Counted from the first letter of the stretch, positions 1 through 7,586 are shown. The stretch is DNA of 64,000 nt from Thermoplasmata archaeon (GCA_022750435.1 JAKIVS010000002.1:1-64000), one strand, 5' to 3'. Numbers and translations: made by a program. Notes: generated from the letters alone by a model not told the origin.

Positions 1-1213
1 CGCCAGCGAGCTTGAGGCGCTTGTTCGCGTAGTGGTCCTTGTCGTCCTCGCCCCGCACCTTGAGGTGGAGCTCGAGGACGGTTCGCGCCATCCGCGCGAG
101 GTAGAGGGCCTTCTTCAGACGGTCCGCCTTCGTGTCGCCGAGGTGGGGGAGGAGCGACCGGTCGAGGATGCCGTCGACCTTCCGCTGCCGGTACTCCTTC
201 GCCTGACCCGTGGCGAACTTCTTCTCGAGGTAGAGGAGCGCGTCCTCGGTGGTGAGGATCCCCTCGGGGGGGTAGAGCTTCTTCGAGGTGCACTCCTCGA
301 GGTTGACGTTGAGCATGTGCTTCATCGTCTGGACGAACGGTTCGTCCAACGGGAGCAACTCGCCGAGGGCGGCCTGGAAGATCTCCTCGTCGTTCTTCAT
401 CCCGAGGGCCTTCATCAGGACCACGAGCGGGATCTGGCCGGAGGCGGTCGGGACCGAGACCTGTAGGATCCCGTCCTTCTTCTTCTCGACGACGGTGAGC
501 GAGCGGTAGCCGCCGCGCTGGCTGAACACCTTCGCGGACTCGATCGGCGTCCCGTAGCGCTCGTTGAACTCGGCGAAGATCCGGTTGGGCGCGAGGTCCT
601 CAAGGGAGATGATGACCCGCTCGGTGCCGCCGATGATCGCGTAGCCGCCGGGGTCCAGAGGGTCCTCGCCGTACTCGACCAGCTTCGCGCGGTACTCCTC
701 ATCGGAGAGGGGGAAACCGGAGTCGCGCTCGATGTTCCCACGGTTCAGGTTGCACGGGCGGCTCTTGACCATGATCGGCAGGTCGCCGATGTGGACCTGC
801 TCGGGGGCGCGCTCGACGCCGTTCTCGACGACGGTGACGTTGAGATGGATGGGGGCTTGGTAGGTGAGGTTGCGGAGGCGCGCCTCCATCGGGGTGAGCG
901 TCGGCTTGGAGCCGACGGGCTCCTTGACGAACGGCTGCCCGACGAAGATCGTCGGCTCGGCGGTGGCGGAGATCTGGCCGGTCCGCGGGTCGCGGCGGCG
1001 GCCGACGCGGACGTGGATGGAGCTCTTCGTCTTCTGGACGTCGAGGCGGATGACGCCGCGCTCGCCGGAATCTTCCGAGACTCGGGATTCGTCGACGATC
1101 CGCTGCATCCGGCTGTTCGGGTTGTCGGGGGTCGGCAGGAAGTCGTTGAAGCTGGCCAAGTGATGGTTGACGATCGACCGCTCCCGGAAGAAGGCGTCCA
1201 CGATCTCGCGCAT
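1..1213 (-). CDS. rpo2: RNA polymerase subunit Rpo2 (RpoB), N-terminal part, cut by window edge
   Basis: Second-largest subunit of archaeal RNA polymerase, which forms half of the catalytic cleft. Read on the minus strand from the ATG at 1211-1213, the frame stays open to base 1 and gives about 404 residues. It opens with MREIVDAFFRERSIVNHHLA and continues with the Rpb2 protrusion and lobe region, including the segment CNLNRGNIERDSGFPLSDEE. The last visible residues, DHYANKRLKLA, match the conserved Rpb2 block just before the fork domain. The C-terminal two thirds, with the catalytic and zinc-binding parts, lie outside the window. It follows rpo5 by 10 bases, the usual archaeal order. The frame looks intact; only the edge truncates it. 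Confidence 0.95.
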   Translation of the reverse strand, partial: MREIVDAFFRERSIVNHHLASFNDFLPTPDNPNSRMQRIVDESRVSEDSGERGVIRLDVQKTKSSIHVRVGRRRDPRTGQISATAEPTIFVGQPFVKEPVGSKPTLTPMEARLRNLTYQAPIHLNVTVVENGVERAPEQVHIGDLPIMVKSRPCNLNRGNIERDSGFPLSDEEYRAKLVEYGEDPLDPGGYAIIGGTERVIISLEDLAPNRIFAEFNERYGTPIESAKVFSQRGGYRSLTVVEKKKDGILQVSVPTASGQIPLVVLMKALGMKNDEEIFQAALGELLPLDEPFVQTMKHMLNVNLEECTSKKLYPPEGILTTEDALLYLEKKFATGQAKEYRQRKVDGILDRSLLPHLGDTKADRLKKALYLARMARTVLELHLKVRGEDDKDHYANKRLKLAG

Positions 1214-1223
1214 GGAAAGGTAC

Positions 1224-1577
1224 CTAGGCCTCCGTGCTGCTCGTGACGAGCACCCGGTAGGCGATCGCCTCGCCCGCCGTCTGCGACGGTCGGCGGACCC
1301 GGACGAGCCGGCCGTTCAACGGCTCGCGCGCCTCACGGGCGGCGACGAACTTGCGGTCGGTCTTCATGCCGGGGTCGGTGAGCAGGATCTTCGGGAGGCG
1401 GTCGATCGAGGTGCCGAGCGCCTTCAGCGTCTCCTCGGTCTCGGCCTGGCTCAACAGCTCGTGTGGGGGCACGAGGTGGTGGGCGGTGAACGGTCGCGGC
1501 GGGGCCGCGGGCACCGCCGGGGCGCCCTTGCCCTTTCCCTTGGCCTTCGCGGGTGCGCGGCGCTTCGGGGCGGTCAT
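1224..1577 (-). CDS. rpo5: RNA polymerase subunit Rpo5 (RpoH)
   Basis: Small archaeal RNA polymerase subunit corresponding to the C-terminal domain of eukaryotic Rpb5; it sits at the jaw of the enzyme. The 117-residue product has the family core from about residue 33: HHLVPPHELLSQAETEE, then LPKILLTDPGMK and the C-terminal RPSQTAGEAIAYRVLVTSS. The first 30 residues are a lysine/alanine/proline-rich extension absent from most homologues, which are about 80 residues long. It lies 10 bases upstream of rpo2 on the same strand, so the two are surely cotranscribed. Only 24 bases separate it from the 3' end of tRNA-Lys, so tRNA and polymerase genes may share a transcript. Confidence 0.93.
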   Translation of the reverse strand: MTAPKRRAPAKAKGKGKGAPAVPAAPPRPFTAHHLVPPHELLSQAETEETLKALGTSIDRLPKILLTDPGMKTDRKFVAAREAREPLNGRLVRVRRPSQTAGEAIAYRVLVTSSTEA

Positions 1578-1615
1578 GCTACTAGTACCTCGGGATCGGA
1601 ACGGGCCCGGGGGGA

Positions 1616-1647
1616 ATCTCGGGGCAGCACCTCAACAGAGCCGCCCG
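1616..1647 (-). other. T-loop intron (59/60) of tRNA-Lys
   Basis: This 32-nt insert follows TTCGAA of the T-loop. The 5' exon TTCG pairs with intron CGAG (1618-1621). The 3-nt bulges are AAC and ATT, and the inner stem GGGCGGC (1640-1646) pairs with GCTGCCC (1622-1628). The outer helix is the T-stem GGGGG/CCCCC. Cutting after the second base of each bulge leaves exactly TTCGAAT as the mature loop. Confidence 0.88.
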
Positions 1648-1687
1648 TTCGAACCCCCGACCATCTGGTTAAAAGCCAGATGCTCTC

Positions 1688-1716
1688 TGTAGGACCGACG
1701 GTGGCGACCGCCGGCC
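1688..1716 (-). other. D-loop intron of tRNA-Lys
   Basis: This roughly 29-nt insert lies in the D-loop. The 5' exon TAGG (1719-1722) pairs with CCTA (1690-1693), with 3-nt bulges TTG and CAG. The inner stem GCCGGCGGT (1707-1715) pairs along all nine positions with ACCGTCGGT (1694-1702), closed by a 4-nt loop. The ends could shift by one or two bases (31 nt gives a 9-nt D-loop instead of 11). Confidence 0.8.
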
Positions 1717-1771
1717 AACCTACCTGAGCTACGGGCCCGCCCCCGTTCCGGTCGCGAGCGACCCGGGGGCC

Positions 1772-1780
1772 GTATTTCAC
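1772..1780 (-). promoter_or_regulatory. TATA box for tRNA-Lys
   Basis: The minus strand reads GTGAAATAC, about 35-40 bases before the mature 5' end at 1738. It is an AT-rich island in a GC-rich spacer and fits an archaeal TATA element that would start transcription some 10 bases before the tRNA. Confidence 0.55.
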
Positions 1781-1797
1781 GTTTCTCCCCAAAGAAC

Positions 1798-2103
1798 TCA
1801 CTGAAGGCTCTCGAGCTGGCTGATGATCGACCAGATCGCGGTCCGGCCATGGGTCGGAAGGTTGGGGTCGTTCGCCAGGTCGTCGAGCACGTAGACCGCG
1901 CTCGCAATCCGCATGTCGAGGGCGGTGCGGGGCTTTCCGAGGGCGTCCTTCGCGCTCTGCGCGCCGCGCCGAACGTTCCGCGGGACCGACGAATCGTCGG
2001 CAAGCTCGGTGAGGGTCGCCACGGTGGCTTCGATCGCGAGGCTCTTCGGGTCGGCCGGCTCGGCGCTCGGCGTCACCGGCAACGAGGCGCCCTCGGCGCT
2101 CAT
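1798..2103 (-). CDS. UPF0147 family protein
   Basis: Small archaeal-specific protein of unknown function. The 101-residue product has an Ala/Pro-rich N-terminus of about 20 residues followed by the all-helical UPF0147 core, including TLTELADDSSVPRNVRRGAQ and AVYVLDDLANDPNLPTHGRT. Family members are usually about 85-95 residues, so the length is normal. The ATG overlaps the stop of the upstream RAM-domain gene by four bases (ATGA), which implies translational coupling and one operon. No catalytic residues are apparent. Confidence 0.85.
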   Translation of the reverse strand: MSAEGASLPVTPSAEPADPKSLAIEATVATLTELADDSSVPRNVRRGAQSAKDALGKPRTALDMRIASAVYVLDDLANDPNLPTHGRTAIWSIISQLESLQ

Positions 2104-2441
2104 ACGCGGCGGGATTCCCCGCTCTCCTTGTAGGCGGTGACGACGAGGAGCGTCTTCGTTTCGCGGATCCCCTTGACGGCGGGGAGGCGGTGCAGGACGA
2201 ACTCCTTCAGTTCGTCGTAGTGGGGGAAGCGGACCTTGAGGAAGATGTCGGTGTCGCCCGTCACGAGGAAGACGTCCTCGACTTCGGTGAATCGGGCGAC
2301 CTCGGTCGCCACGTTGTCCGCCTCCGACGTCTCGACCTTGAGCGCGATGAGCGCGATGACGTGCTCATCGCCCCAGACCTTCGTGTACGCGCTTTCGACG
2401 GCGCGGCTGACAGGGGCCTTGCCTTCCGGCGTCCTCTCCAT
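2100..2441 (-). CDS. Lrp/AsnC-type ligand-binding (RAM) domain protein without HTH
   Basis: A 113-residue protein consisting of the regulation-of-amino-acid-metabolism fold found at the C-terminus of Lrp/AsnC regulators. Visible are VIALIALKVETSEADNVATE, then DVFLVTGDTDIFLKVRF and the final strand ETKTLLVV. There is no N-terminal helix-turn-helix, so it is a stand-alone effector-binding module that may assemble with a full-length Lrp protein or act as an amino-acid sensor. That role is an inference from the family. It overlaps the UPF0147 gene by four bases and follows the 57-residue gene at 2491-2664 by 49 bases, forming a three-gene unit. Confidence 0.85.
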   Translation of the reverse strand: MERTPEGKAPVSRAVESAYTKVWGDEHVIALIALKVETSEADNVATEVARFTEVEDVFLVTGDTDIFLKVRFPHYDELKEFVLHRLPAVKGIRETKTLLVVTAYKESGESRRV

Positions 2442-2490
2442 CGTGTAGACTCCTCAACCCAACGCGAATGCCCCGACCGAAGCCATCCGG

Positions 2491-2664
2491 CTAACTCGGC
2501 GGAGCCGACTCGAACTCCTCTTGGAGGTCGTTGATCACTTGGTCAATGACGGCACCGGCCGACGGGGCCCGGTATTCCCGGACGCCTCCGGCCTCGCTCG
2601 AAACCCGGGCGACGAGCTCCGCGCTACCGCGGAGAAATTCGACGTTGCAGATGAGTTCCTCCAC
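2491..2664 (-). CDS. Small conserved-looking protein, 57 residues, function unknown
   Basis: Begins with GTG at 2662-2664 and ends TAG at 2491-2493. The predicted fold is beta-beta-alpha: strands around ELICNVEFLRGSAELVARV, a second short strand GGVREYRAP, then a helix DQVINDLQEEFES. Codon use (GC-rich third positions) matches real genes here, and a good TATA box lies 42-52 bases upstream at 2706-2716. It heads the operon with the RAM-domain and UPF0147 genes. I do not recognise a family. The layout resembles small dimeric alpha-beta regulators, but this is only a guess. The coordinates are supported by composition and promoter, not by homology. Confidence 0.6.
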   Translation of the reverse strand: MEELICNVEFLRGSAELVARVSSEAGGVREYRAPSAGAVIDQVINDLQEEFESAPPS

Positions 2665-2705
2665 TGGCGGCGGCCCCCCCGAGCCGGTCGGCCCACTTGG
2701 GCCCC

Positions 2706-2716
2706 CTATTTATCAT
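2706..2716 (-). promoter_or_regulatory. TATA box of the 57-residue/RAM/UPF0147 operon
   Basis: The minus strand reads ATGATAAATAG, about 42-52 bases before the GTG at 2664. With a start some 25 bases downstream, the leader would be about 20 bases. It is the only AT-rich block in this spacer. Apart from it, the 220-base gap to the next plus-strand gene (2665-2884) shows nothing clear. Confidence 0.55.
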
Positions 2717-2884
2717 TTCGGCTTCTGGGCTCGGCCCGACATTCTGGCCGGACAGGCGAGTACCCCGGTAGAGCAACCCTCGGCCAATCGGATCGGCTCG
2801 AGGGGCGGTGTGAGACACGACCAATTCTTTCACTTCCTCGTCGTGCCGCAACCCATATCCTCCGAGAAGGCTCGACCGCTCCGC

Positions 2885-5800
2885 ATGCTCCCGAGGCCGA
2901 GGGGCCCAGTGGGACTCACCGCGTTCGCGATCGTGCTGATCGCGATCCTTCTGGCCTCGGGCGTGCTGGGGGTCAACGCACCCCGACCCAGCTCCCTCCC
3001 GCTCCGAACGGCCACCCTGCCTTCGCCGACCCTCGCCCCGCGGCCCGGCGTCACGTCAGTGTTCTCGGGATTTTCGGAGCAGACCCTCGACCTGCTGAAC
3101 GGAACGATCACGCCGGGAGATGCCCTCCCTCTCGACGGGGTCGGACCTCAGCACGCCCTCTACAATCCGGCGACGAACGTGGTGTACACGCTGAGCAATG
3201 GGGGCAGCTCGAAGCCGGGCTTGGTGGTGATCAACGCCAGCTCGTCCCAGCTTCTCACGGAGGTCTCGTTGGACGCAGGCTCCGCAATGGCCCTCGACGG
3301 GCCTGCGGGTCTCCTGCTGGTCGCCGGTGGGGGGTTCGTGACCATTGTGAACGCGAGCTCCTATCAGATCGACGCCACGGTGGCCGTTGGGAATGATCCC
3401 GTCAGCATTGCCGTGGACCCGGCCAACGGCGAAGCGTACGTGCTTAACGTCGCCAACTCGGGAAGTGGCAACGTGAGCGTGCTGGACCTAACGAACGACA
3501 CGGTCGTGGCGTGGATCCCGGTCGGGAACACCCCGGCCAACATCGTGGATGACCCCGCGAATGGGGAACTCTACGTGACGAACTCGGGGAGCAACAACGT
3601 GAGCGTCATCAACGGGAGCACCAACGCCCTGGCCGCGACCATCGCGGTGGGGAGCCAGCCGGACGCAATCGCCGTGGATTCGGCGAACAACACCGTCTAC
3701 GTCCTCAACGGATACCCTTCGACCAACCTGAGCATCCTCAACGGGACGACGAACACCGTGTTCGCCTCCGTCACGGTGGGATCCGGGACGTACGGCTCCC
3801 AAGTGCTCGTCGACGACCCCGCCAACTCGGAGCTCTACATCGCCCTGACCTACAACAACCAAGTCGGAGTCCTGTCGACCAGGAACAACTCCCTGATCAC
3901 GAAGCAGCCGGTGGGGAACCAACCCGAAGCCATCGCAATCGATGCCGTGATCCGCGAGGTCGCGGTCGTGAACCTGTATTCCGCGAATGTAAGCTTCCTC
4001 TCCACGACGACCAACTTGGTGACGGGCTCCATGGCCGGTCCGGCAGACCCTACGGCTCTCGCCGTCGACACTTCGAACGGAACGATCTTCATCCCGAACA
4101 CGAGCGCCGATCAGGTTGAGGCGATCAACGGAAGCGCGCGAACGGTCGTTGCCAACATCTCCACCGGACTTTCCCCGGACTGGGTTGGATTCGACAACGC
4201 CACCGGAAGCGTCTACGTCACGGAGTCCGACGCCGGCACCGTCACAGTCCTGAACGGCTCGACCGGGCGGATCTTGGCGACCGTCCCAGCGGGGGCCGGC
4301 GCCTCTCGGCTTGCGGTCGACGTCCCGAACCACCGACTGATGGTCACGAACACCGCGGCCGACACGGTGAGCTCGATCAACACGTCCACCAACACCCTGG
4401 TTGCTACCGCTCGAGTTGGGAACACCCCGGCGAGCACCGCGTTCGACCCGGCCAACGGCGATCTCTACGTGGCCAACTTCTATTCTCACAACGTCTCGGT
4501 CGTCAACGACAGTACCGGCAAGCTGATCGCGACCGTGGGCGTAGGGTCGAACCCAGACGGAGTCGCCTTCGACGCGGCCAACGGGGACCTCTACGTCCAG
4601 AGCAGCTGGAACGGGAACGTCTCCGTCATTTCGGGGCGCACGAATGCGGTGGTGGCCAACGTCAGCTTGGCGGGTGCCTATCCCATCGGGATCGGCTACG
4701 ACCCGGTCACCCAGATGGTCTGCGTCCTCACTCTCAGCCCGGATGCCGTCGAGGAGATCTCCGGGACGACCAACGCGGTCAGTGCGACCGTCGCGATCGG
4801 GACCACCGCGACGTCCCCCAACGGGATGGCGATTAACCCCGTCACCGGGGCCATCTACGTCGCCCAGGTTGGAGCGAGCTACAACGGGAGTGTGGCGATT
4901 GTGAACGCGTCCTCGAATACGGTCGTGTCGACCGTGACCGTCGGCACCACTCCGGGCGGGATGTTGGTGGACCCAGCGGACGGCGTCGTGTTCGTGCTCA
5001 ACTCGTACTCCAACAACCTCAGCGTCATCGGTCTCTCGACCGACAAGGTCGTGTCGACGATCCCGGTCGGCGCGAGCGTCTCGATCGCCGCCTTCGACCC
5101 GGTGAGCGACACGGTGTTTGTCTCGAACGGGGGACAGGGCACGATCTCGATCATTCAGCCCCCCTCGCCCTACGACCTCAACTTTACCGAGACCGGACTT
5201 CCGGTCGGCACCACGTGGACCGTGACCGTCGACGGCGCGACCCAATCGACCGCGGGGTCCCTGCTCACGTTCCTCGCGGCGAACGGCAGCCATCCGTTCT
5301 CGGTCGGGCCCGTCTCCGGCTACTTCGGACTCCCTGCGAGCGGCACCGCGACCGTGAACGGGTCCGCCACCGTCCAGACCATCGCCTTTGAGCCGACCTA
5401 CTCGGTCAACTTCCAGGAGCACGGTCTGCCGAACGGGACCTCCTGGGCCATCGCGTTGAACGGCTCGACCGACCGCACCGTCAGCCGATCCCTCGCATTC
5501 GAGGAGCCGAATGGCACGTACAACTTCTCCGTCGCGAACGTCCCCGGCTGGCGAACGACGTCGTACTTCGGGTCGGTTGCCGTCGCGGGAGCGCCCAGAA
5601 ACGTCACGCTCGGATGGAATCTGACGGAGTTCTCCGTGAGCTTCTCGGCCTCCCATCTCCCCGGAGGAAAGAGTTGGGGAGTCACGTTGAACGGGACGAC
5701 CAATCGGTCGTCGTCCGACGCCAGCGACTTCCGGATCGGCAACGGGACGTATTCCTACTCGGTCTCCGGGCCCGCCGGATTCGCGCCGGAGCCGGCGAGC

Positions 5801-7282
5801 GGAACGGTGAGCGTCAACGACGCGAACGTCGTCATGTCCATTGGGTTCGTGGAAGGGTTCCTGGTGGAGTTCACGGAGATGGGACTTCCGAACGGCACCG
5901 CGTGGGCCGCAACCCTCAACGGGAGTCAAAATTCGTCGACGCTATCCTCCCTGACCTTCGAGGTGACGAACGGAAGCTTCGGCTATTCGGTGTCGAACGT
6001 CCCAGGGTGGCGCGCAGGCTCCTATGTCGGCTCCGTCGACGTTCGCGGGGGGAACGTGTCCGTCTCCGTCGCGTGGATTCGGAGCGAGTACACCGTCGGG
6101 TTCGCCGAGTCCGGGCTCCCGAAGAAAACGAACTGGTCGGTCTCCATCGGAGCGACGGTGTCGACGTCGAACGCGAGCTCGACCCAGCTCGACGAGCCGA
6201 ACGGCTCGTTCGCCTACTCCGTCGGCAACGTGCCCGGTTGGAGGGCGAACCAGTACCGGGGCAACCTCACCGTGATCGGCTCAGCCGTCGGTGTCGATAC
6301 CGTCTGGATCCAAACGGTGTACAACTTGACCTTCTCCGAGACCGGACTCCCCAACGACACTCTCTGGTCTGTGGGGCTCAACAATTCGACTCCCGAGTCA
6401 ACCCGCACGAACGTCACGTTCGTCGTGGCGAACGGCTCGCAGGAGTACCAAGTCTCTGGAATCCCCGGTTGGCGGGCAAGTTCGTACGACGGGGCGACGA
6501 CCGTGGCCGGCGAGCCAAAGAGTTTGACCATCGTTTGGGCCGTCAACACCTACGCGGTCCAGGTGAACGAGACCGGTCTGCCTTCCGGTACGACGTGGGC
6601 CGTCACCCTGTCCGGGACGACCATCCGCACGGGGACGGCGAGCCTTGCGTTCCTACTTCCGAACGGAACGGCGACCTTCAACGTGTCGAACGTGGCCGGT
6701 TGGCGGGCGTCGACGTACCGATTCACCCTGCCAGTCGACGGTGGCATCGCGCAGCAGACGGTGCGCTGGCTCCGGACGACCTTTACCGTCACGATCGTGG
6801 CCTCCGGTCTTCCTTCCGGGACGAACTGGAGCGTCGTCGTGGGCAACGAGACGGCCTCGGTCGATACCGGCACAATCTCGCTCACTGGGCTTCCGAACGG
6901 CACGTACAGCCTCGCGATTCCACCGGTGACCGGGTACCACCTTGTGGGACCTCCGACGAACCTTTCGGTGGAGGGTGGACCCGTGGTGCTTCAGGTCACC
7001 TTCGTTTCGTCCGTCACCGCCCCGTCCGGCTCGACGAGCTCGGGCCCGAACGCGCTGTGGTTCATCGCGTTGGGTTTGGTCGTGGTGGGCGTCACCGTAG
7101 CGGCTCTCGTGGCGCGGCGCCGCCGCGGCCGACCTGCGGGTCCAGCATCGACCGAGGGGACCGACGAAGGGCCGGCCCACTCCGTGTCGGAGCCCGGCAT
7201 CGTCGGATCTTCTGACGAGCCTACGAACGATTCTCTAGCGGCGGCCGATCCAGCGACCGTCGATGTGCGCGGTCAAACGTAG
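2885..7282 (+). CDS. Giant surface protein: YVTN beta-propeller repeats plus eight ETGLP domains
   Basis: A 1465-residue secreted, membrane-anchored protein. The ATG at 2885 is chosen because it places a signal peptide (LTAFAIVLIAILLASGVLG) at the N-terminus; the frame is open further upstream but without such a sequence. Residues 60-755 hold about 15 propeller units of the YVTN type (for example DPANGELYVTNSGSNNVSVI). Residues 760-1375 hold eight tandem domains of 76-78 residues, each starting with a variant of FTETGLPxGTxW. A transmembrane helix (LWFIALGLVVVGVTVAALVA) is followed by an RRRRGR stop-transfer and an acidic tail. Dozens of N-x-S/T sequons suggest heavy N-glycosylation. Adhesion or cell-wall function is inferred. 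Confidence 0.9.
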   Translation: MLPRPRGPVGLTAFAIVLIAILLASGVLGVNAPRPSSLPLRTATLPSPTLAPRPGVTSVFSGFSEQTLDLLNGTITPGDALPLDGVGPQHALYNPATNVVYTLSNGGSSKPGLVVINASSSQLLTEVSLDAGSAMALDGPAGLLLVAGGGFVTIVNASSYQIDATVAVGNDPVSIAVDPANGEAYVLNVANSGSGNVSVLDLTNDTVVAWIPVGNTPANIVDDPANGELYVTNSGSNNVSVINGSTNALAATIAVGSQPDAIAVDSANNTVYVLNGYPSTNLSILNGTTNTVFASVTVGSGTYGSQVLVDDPANSELYIALTYNNQVGVLSTRNNSLITKQPVGNQPEAIAIDAVIREVAVVNLYSANVSFLSTTTNLVTGSMAGPADPTALAVDTSNGTIFIPNTSADQVEAINGSARTVVANISTGLSPDWVGFDNATGSVYVTESDAGTVTVLNGSTGRILATVPAGAGASRLAVDVPNHRLMVTNTAADTVSSINTSTNTLVATARVGNTPASTAFDPANGDLYVANFYSHNVSVVNDSTGKLIATVGVGSNPDGVAFDAANGDLYVQSSWNGNVSVISGRTNAVVANVSLAGAYPIGIGYDPVTQMVCVLTLSPDAVEEISGTTNAVSATVAIGTTATSPNGMAINPVTGAIYVAQVGASYNGSVAIVNASSNTVVSTVTVGTTPGGMLVDPADGVVFVLNSYSNNLSVIGLSTDKVVSTIPVGASVSIAAFDPVSDTVFVSNGGQGTISIIQPPSPYDLNFTETGLPVGTTWTVTVDGATQSTAGSLLTFLAANGSHPFSVGPVSGYFGLPASGTATVNGSATVQTIAFEPTYSVNFQEHGLPNGTSWAIALNGSTDRTVSRSLAFEEPNGTYNFSVANVPGWRTTSYFGSVAVAGAPRNVTLGWNLTEFSVSFSASHLPGGKSWGVTLNGTTNRSSSDASDFRIGNGTYSYSVSGPAGFAPEPASGTVSVNDANVVMSIGFVEGFLVEFTEMGLPNGTAWAATLNGSQNSSTLSSLTFEVTNGSFGYSVSNVPGWRAGSYVGSVDVRGGNVSVSVAWIRSEYTVGFAESGLPKKTNWSVSIGATVSTSNASSTQLDEPNGSFAYSVGNVPGWRANQYRGNLTVIGSAVGVDTVWIQTVYNLTFSETGLPNDTLWSVGLNNSTPESTRTNVTFVVANGSQEYQVSGIPGWRASSYDGATTVAGEPKSLTIVWAVNTYAVQVNETGLPSGTTWAVTLSGTTIRTGTASLAFLLPNGTATFNVSNVAGWRASTYRFTLPVDGGIAQQTVRWLRTTFTVTIVASGLPSGTNWSVVVGNETASVDTGTISLTGLPNGTYSLAIPPVTGYHLVGPPTNLSVEGGPVVLQVTFVSSVTAPSGSTSSGPNALWFIALGLVVVGVTVAALVARRRRGRPAGPASTEGTDEGPAHSVSEPGIVGSSDEPTNDSLAAADPATVDVRGQT
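5164..7010 (+). repeat. Eight tandem ETGLP-type domains within the surface protein
   Basis: In-frame protein repeats begin near 5170, 5398, 5628, 5858, 6088, 6316, 6550 and 6778, with a period of 228-234 bases. Each opens with an ETGLPxGTxW-like segment and most contain PNGSFxYxVxNVPGWR. The DNA is diverged between copies, so this is old domain duplication rather than recent slippage. Confidence 0.85.
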
Positions 7283-7340
7283 GGCCGAGTCAAGAAAACG
7301 AAACATGCCCTGAGGGCCAAAAGGTTGGGTGAGGGAGCCC

Positions 7341-7371
7341 GGCCCGCGCGAAGATGAACGTCGCGCGGGCC
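7341..7371. terminator. Perfect 11-bp GC-rich inverted repeat between convergent genes
   Basis: GGCCCGCGCGA (7341-7351) and TCGCGCGGGCC (7361-7371) are exact reverse complements with a 9-base loop. The repeat lies 58 bases after the stop of the surface protein and 15 bases after the stop of the lysine-rich protein on the other strand. There is no strong T tract on either side, so it may protect 3' ends or pause polymerase rather than terminate classically. Confidence 0.45.
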
Positions 7372-7385
7372 GTGCGGTCCGGGCT

Positions 7386-7466
7386 TTACTTCCGGCTGGA
7401 CTTGCCCTTCTTCGCGCTCTTCTTTCCCATCTTCGACGACTTCTTCGCCTTCTTCATCGCGGCCAT
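7386..7466 (-). CDS. Lysine-rich mini-protein of 26 residues
   Basis: The ATG at 7464-7466 opens a 26-residue frame ending TAA at 7386-7388. The product contains 11 lysines and one arginine among mostly alanine, serine and glycine, beginning MAAMKKAKKSSKMGKK. It resembles the tail of a histone or ribosomal protein more than a folded domain. A clear TATA box at 7491-7498 lies 29 bases before the ATG, the spacing of a leaderless transcript, and an exact 11-bp hairpin lies just past the stop. Nucleic-acid binding by charge is an inference. Low complexity means chance cannot be excluded, but promoter, start, frame and hairpin agree. Confidence 0.55.
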   Translation of the reverse strand: MAAMKKAKKSSKMGKKSAKKGKSSRK

Positions 7467-7490
7467 ATCTGGGAAACAGTAGTCCTCTGC

Positions 7491-7498
7491 AGTATATG
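7491..7498 (-). promoter_or_regulatory. TATA box of the lysine-rich mini-gene
   Basis: The minus strand reads CATATACT, centred 29 bases before the ATG at 7466. This spacing matches the leaderless promoters seen elsewhere in this window. Confidence 0.6.
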
Positions 7499-7575
7499 CC
7501 CGTATGGATACTCGACGGTCCGCACGAAAACCCCAGACCCGGGCCCCTCACTTCATGTCGGCCCACAACATAGAA

Positions 7576-7586
7576 ATGTAAAATAC
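7576..7586 (+). promoter_or_regulatory. TATA box of the purS-purL-dph6 operon
   Basis: ATGTAAAATAC is the most AT-rich block in this gap. It would start transcription near 7608, leaving a leader of about 140 bases before the GTG of purS at 7750. The leader shows no recognised riboswitch. A weaker AT patch at 7706-7714 (GAGTTATCC) could be a second promoter. Confidence 0.5.

Larger units (their letters stand above)
1602..1738 (-). tRNA. tRNA-Lys (anticodon TTT) with two noncanonical introns
   Basis: Read on the minus strand, the gene starts GGGCCCGTAGCTC and ends CCCCCCGGGCCCG, giving a 7-bp acceptor stem (1732-1738 with 1603-1609) and discriminator G at 1602. The anticodon arm TCTGG-CTTTTAA-CCAGA at 1662-1678 is uninterrupted, with anticodon TTT. 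The D-loop is interrupted by about 29 nt (1688-1716) and the T-loop by 32 nt (1616-1647). Removing both gives a regular 76-nt tRNA with D-stem GCTC/GAGC and T-arm GGGGG-TTCGAAT-CCCCC. Each insert folds with its flanks into a bulge-helix-bulge, the substrate of the archaeal splicing endonuclease. CCA is not encoded. There is no intron at the canonical 37/38 site. Confidence 0.92.

Noticed and set aside
3488-5929. 813-codon minus-strand frame inside the giant surface protein gene
   Set aside because: Composition is Arg/Asp/Gly/Val-rich with no domain, and it is exactly opposite a gene with clear repeats and a signal peptide.
5164-7010. CRISPR-like or tandem DNA repeat
   Set aside because: The periodicity of about 230 bases comes from protein domains with diverged DNA and in-frame spacing; there are no identical direct repeats or spacers.
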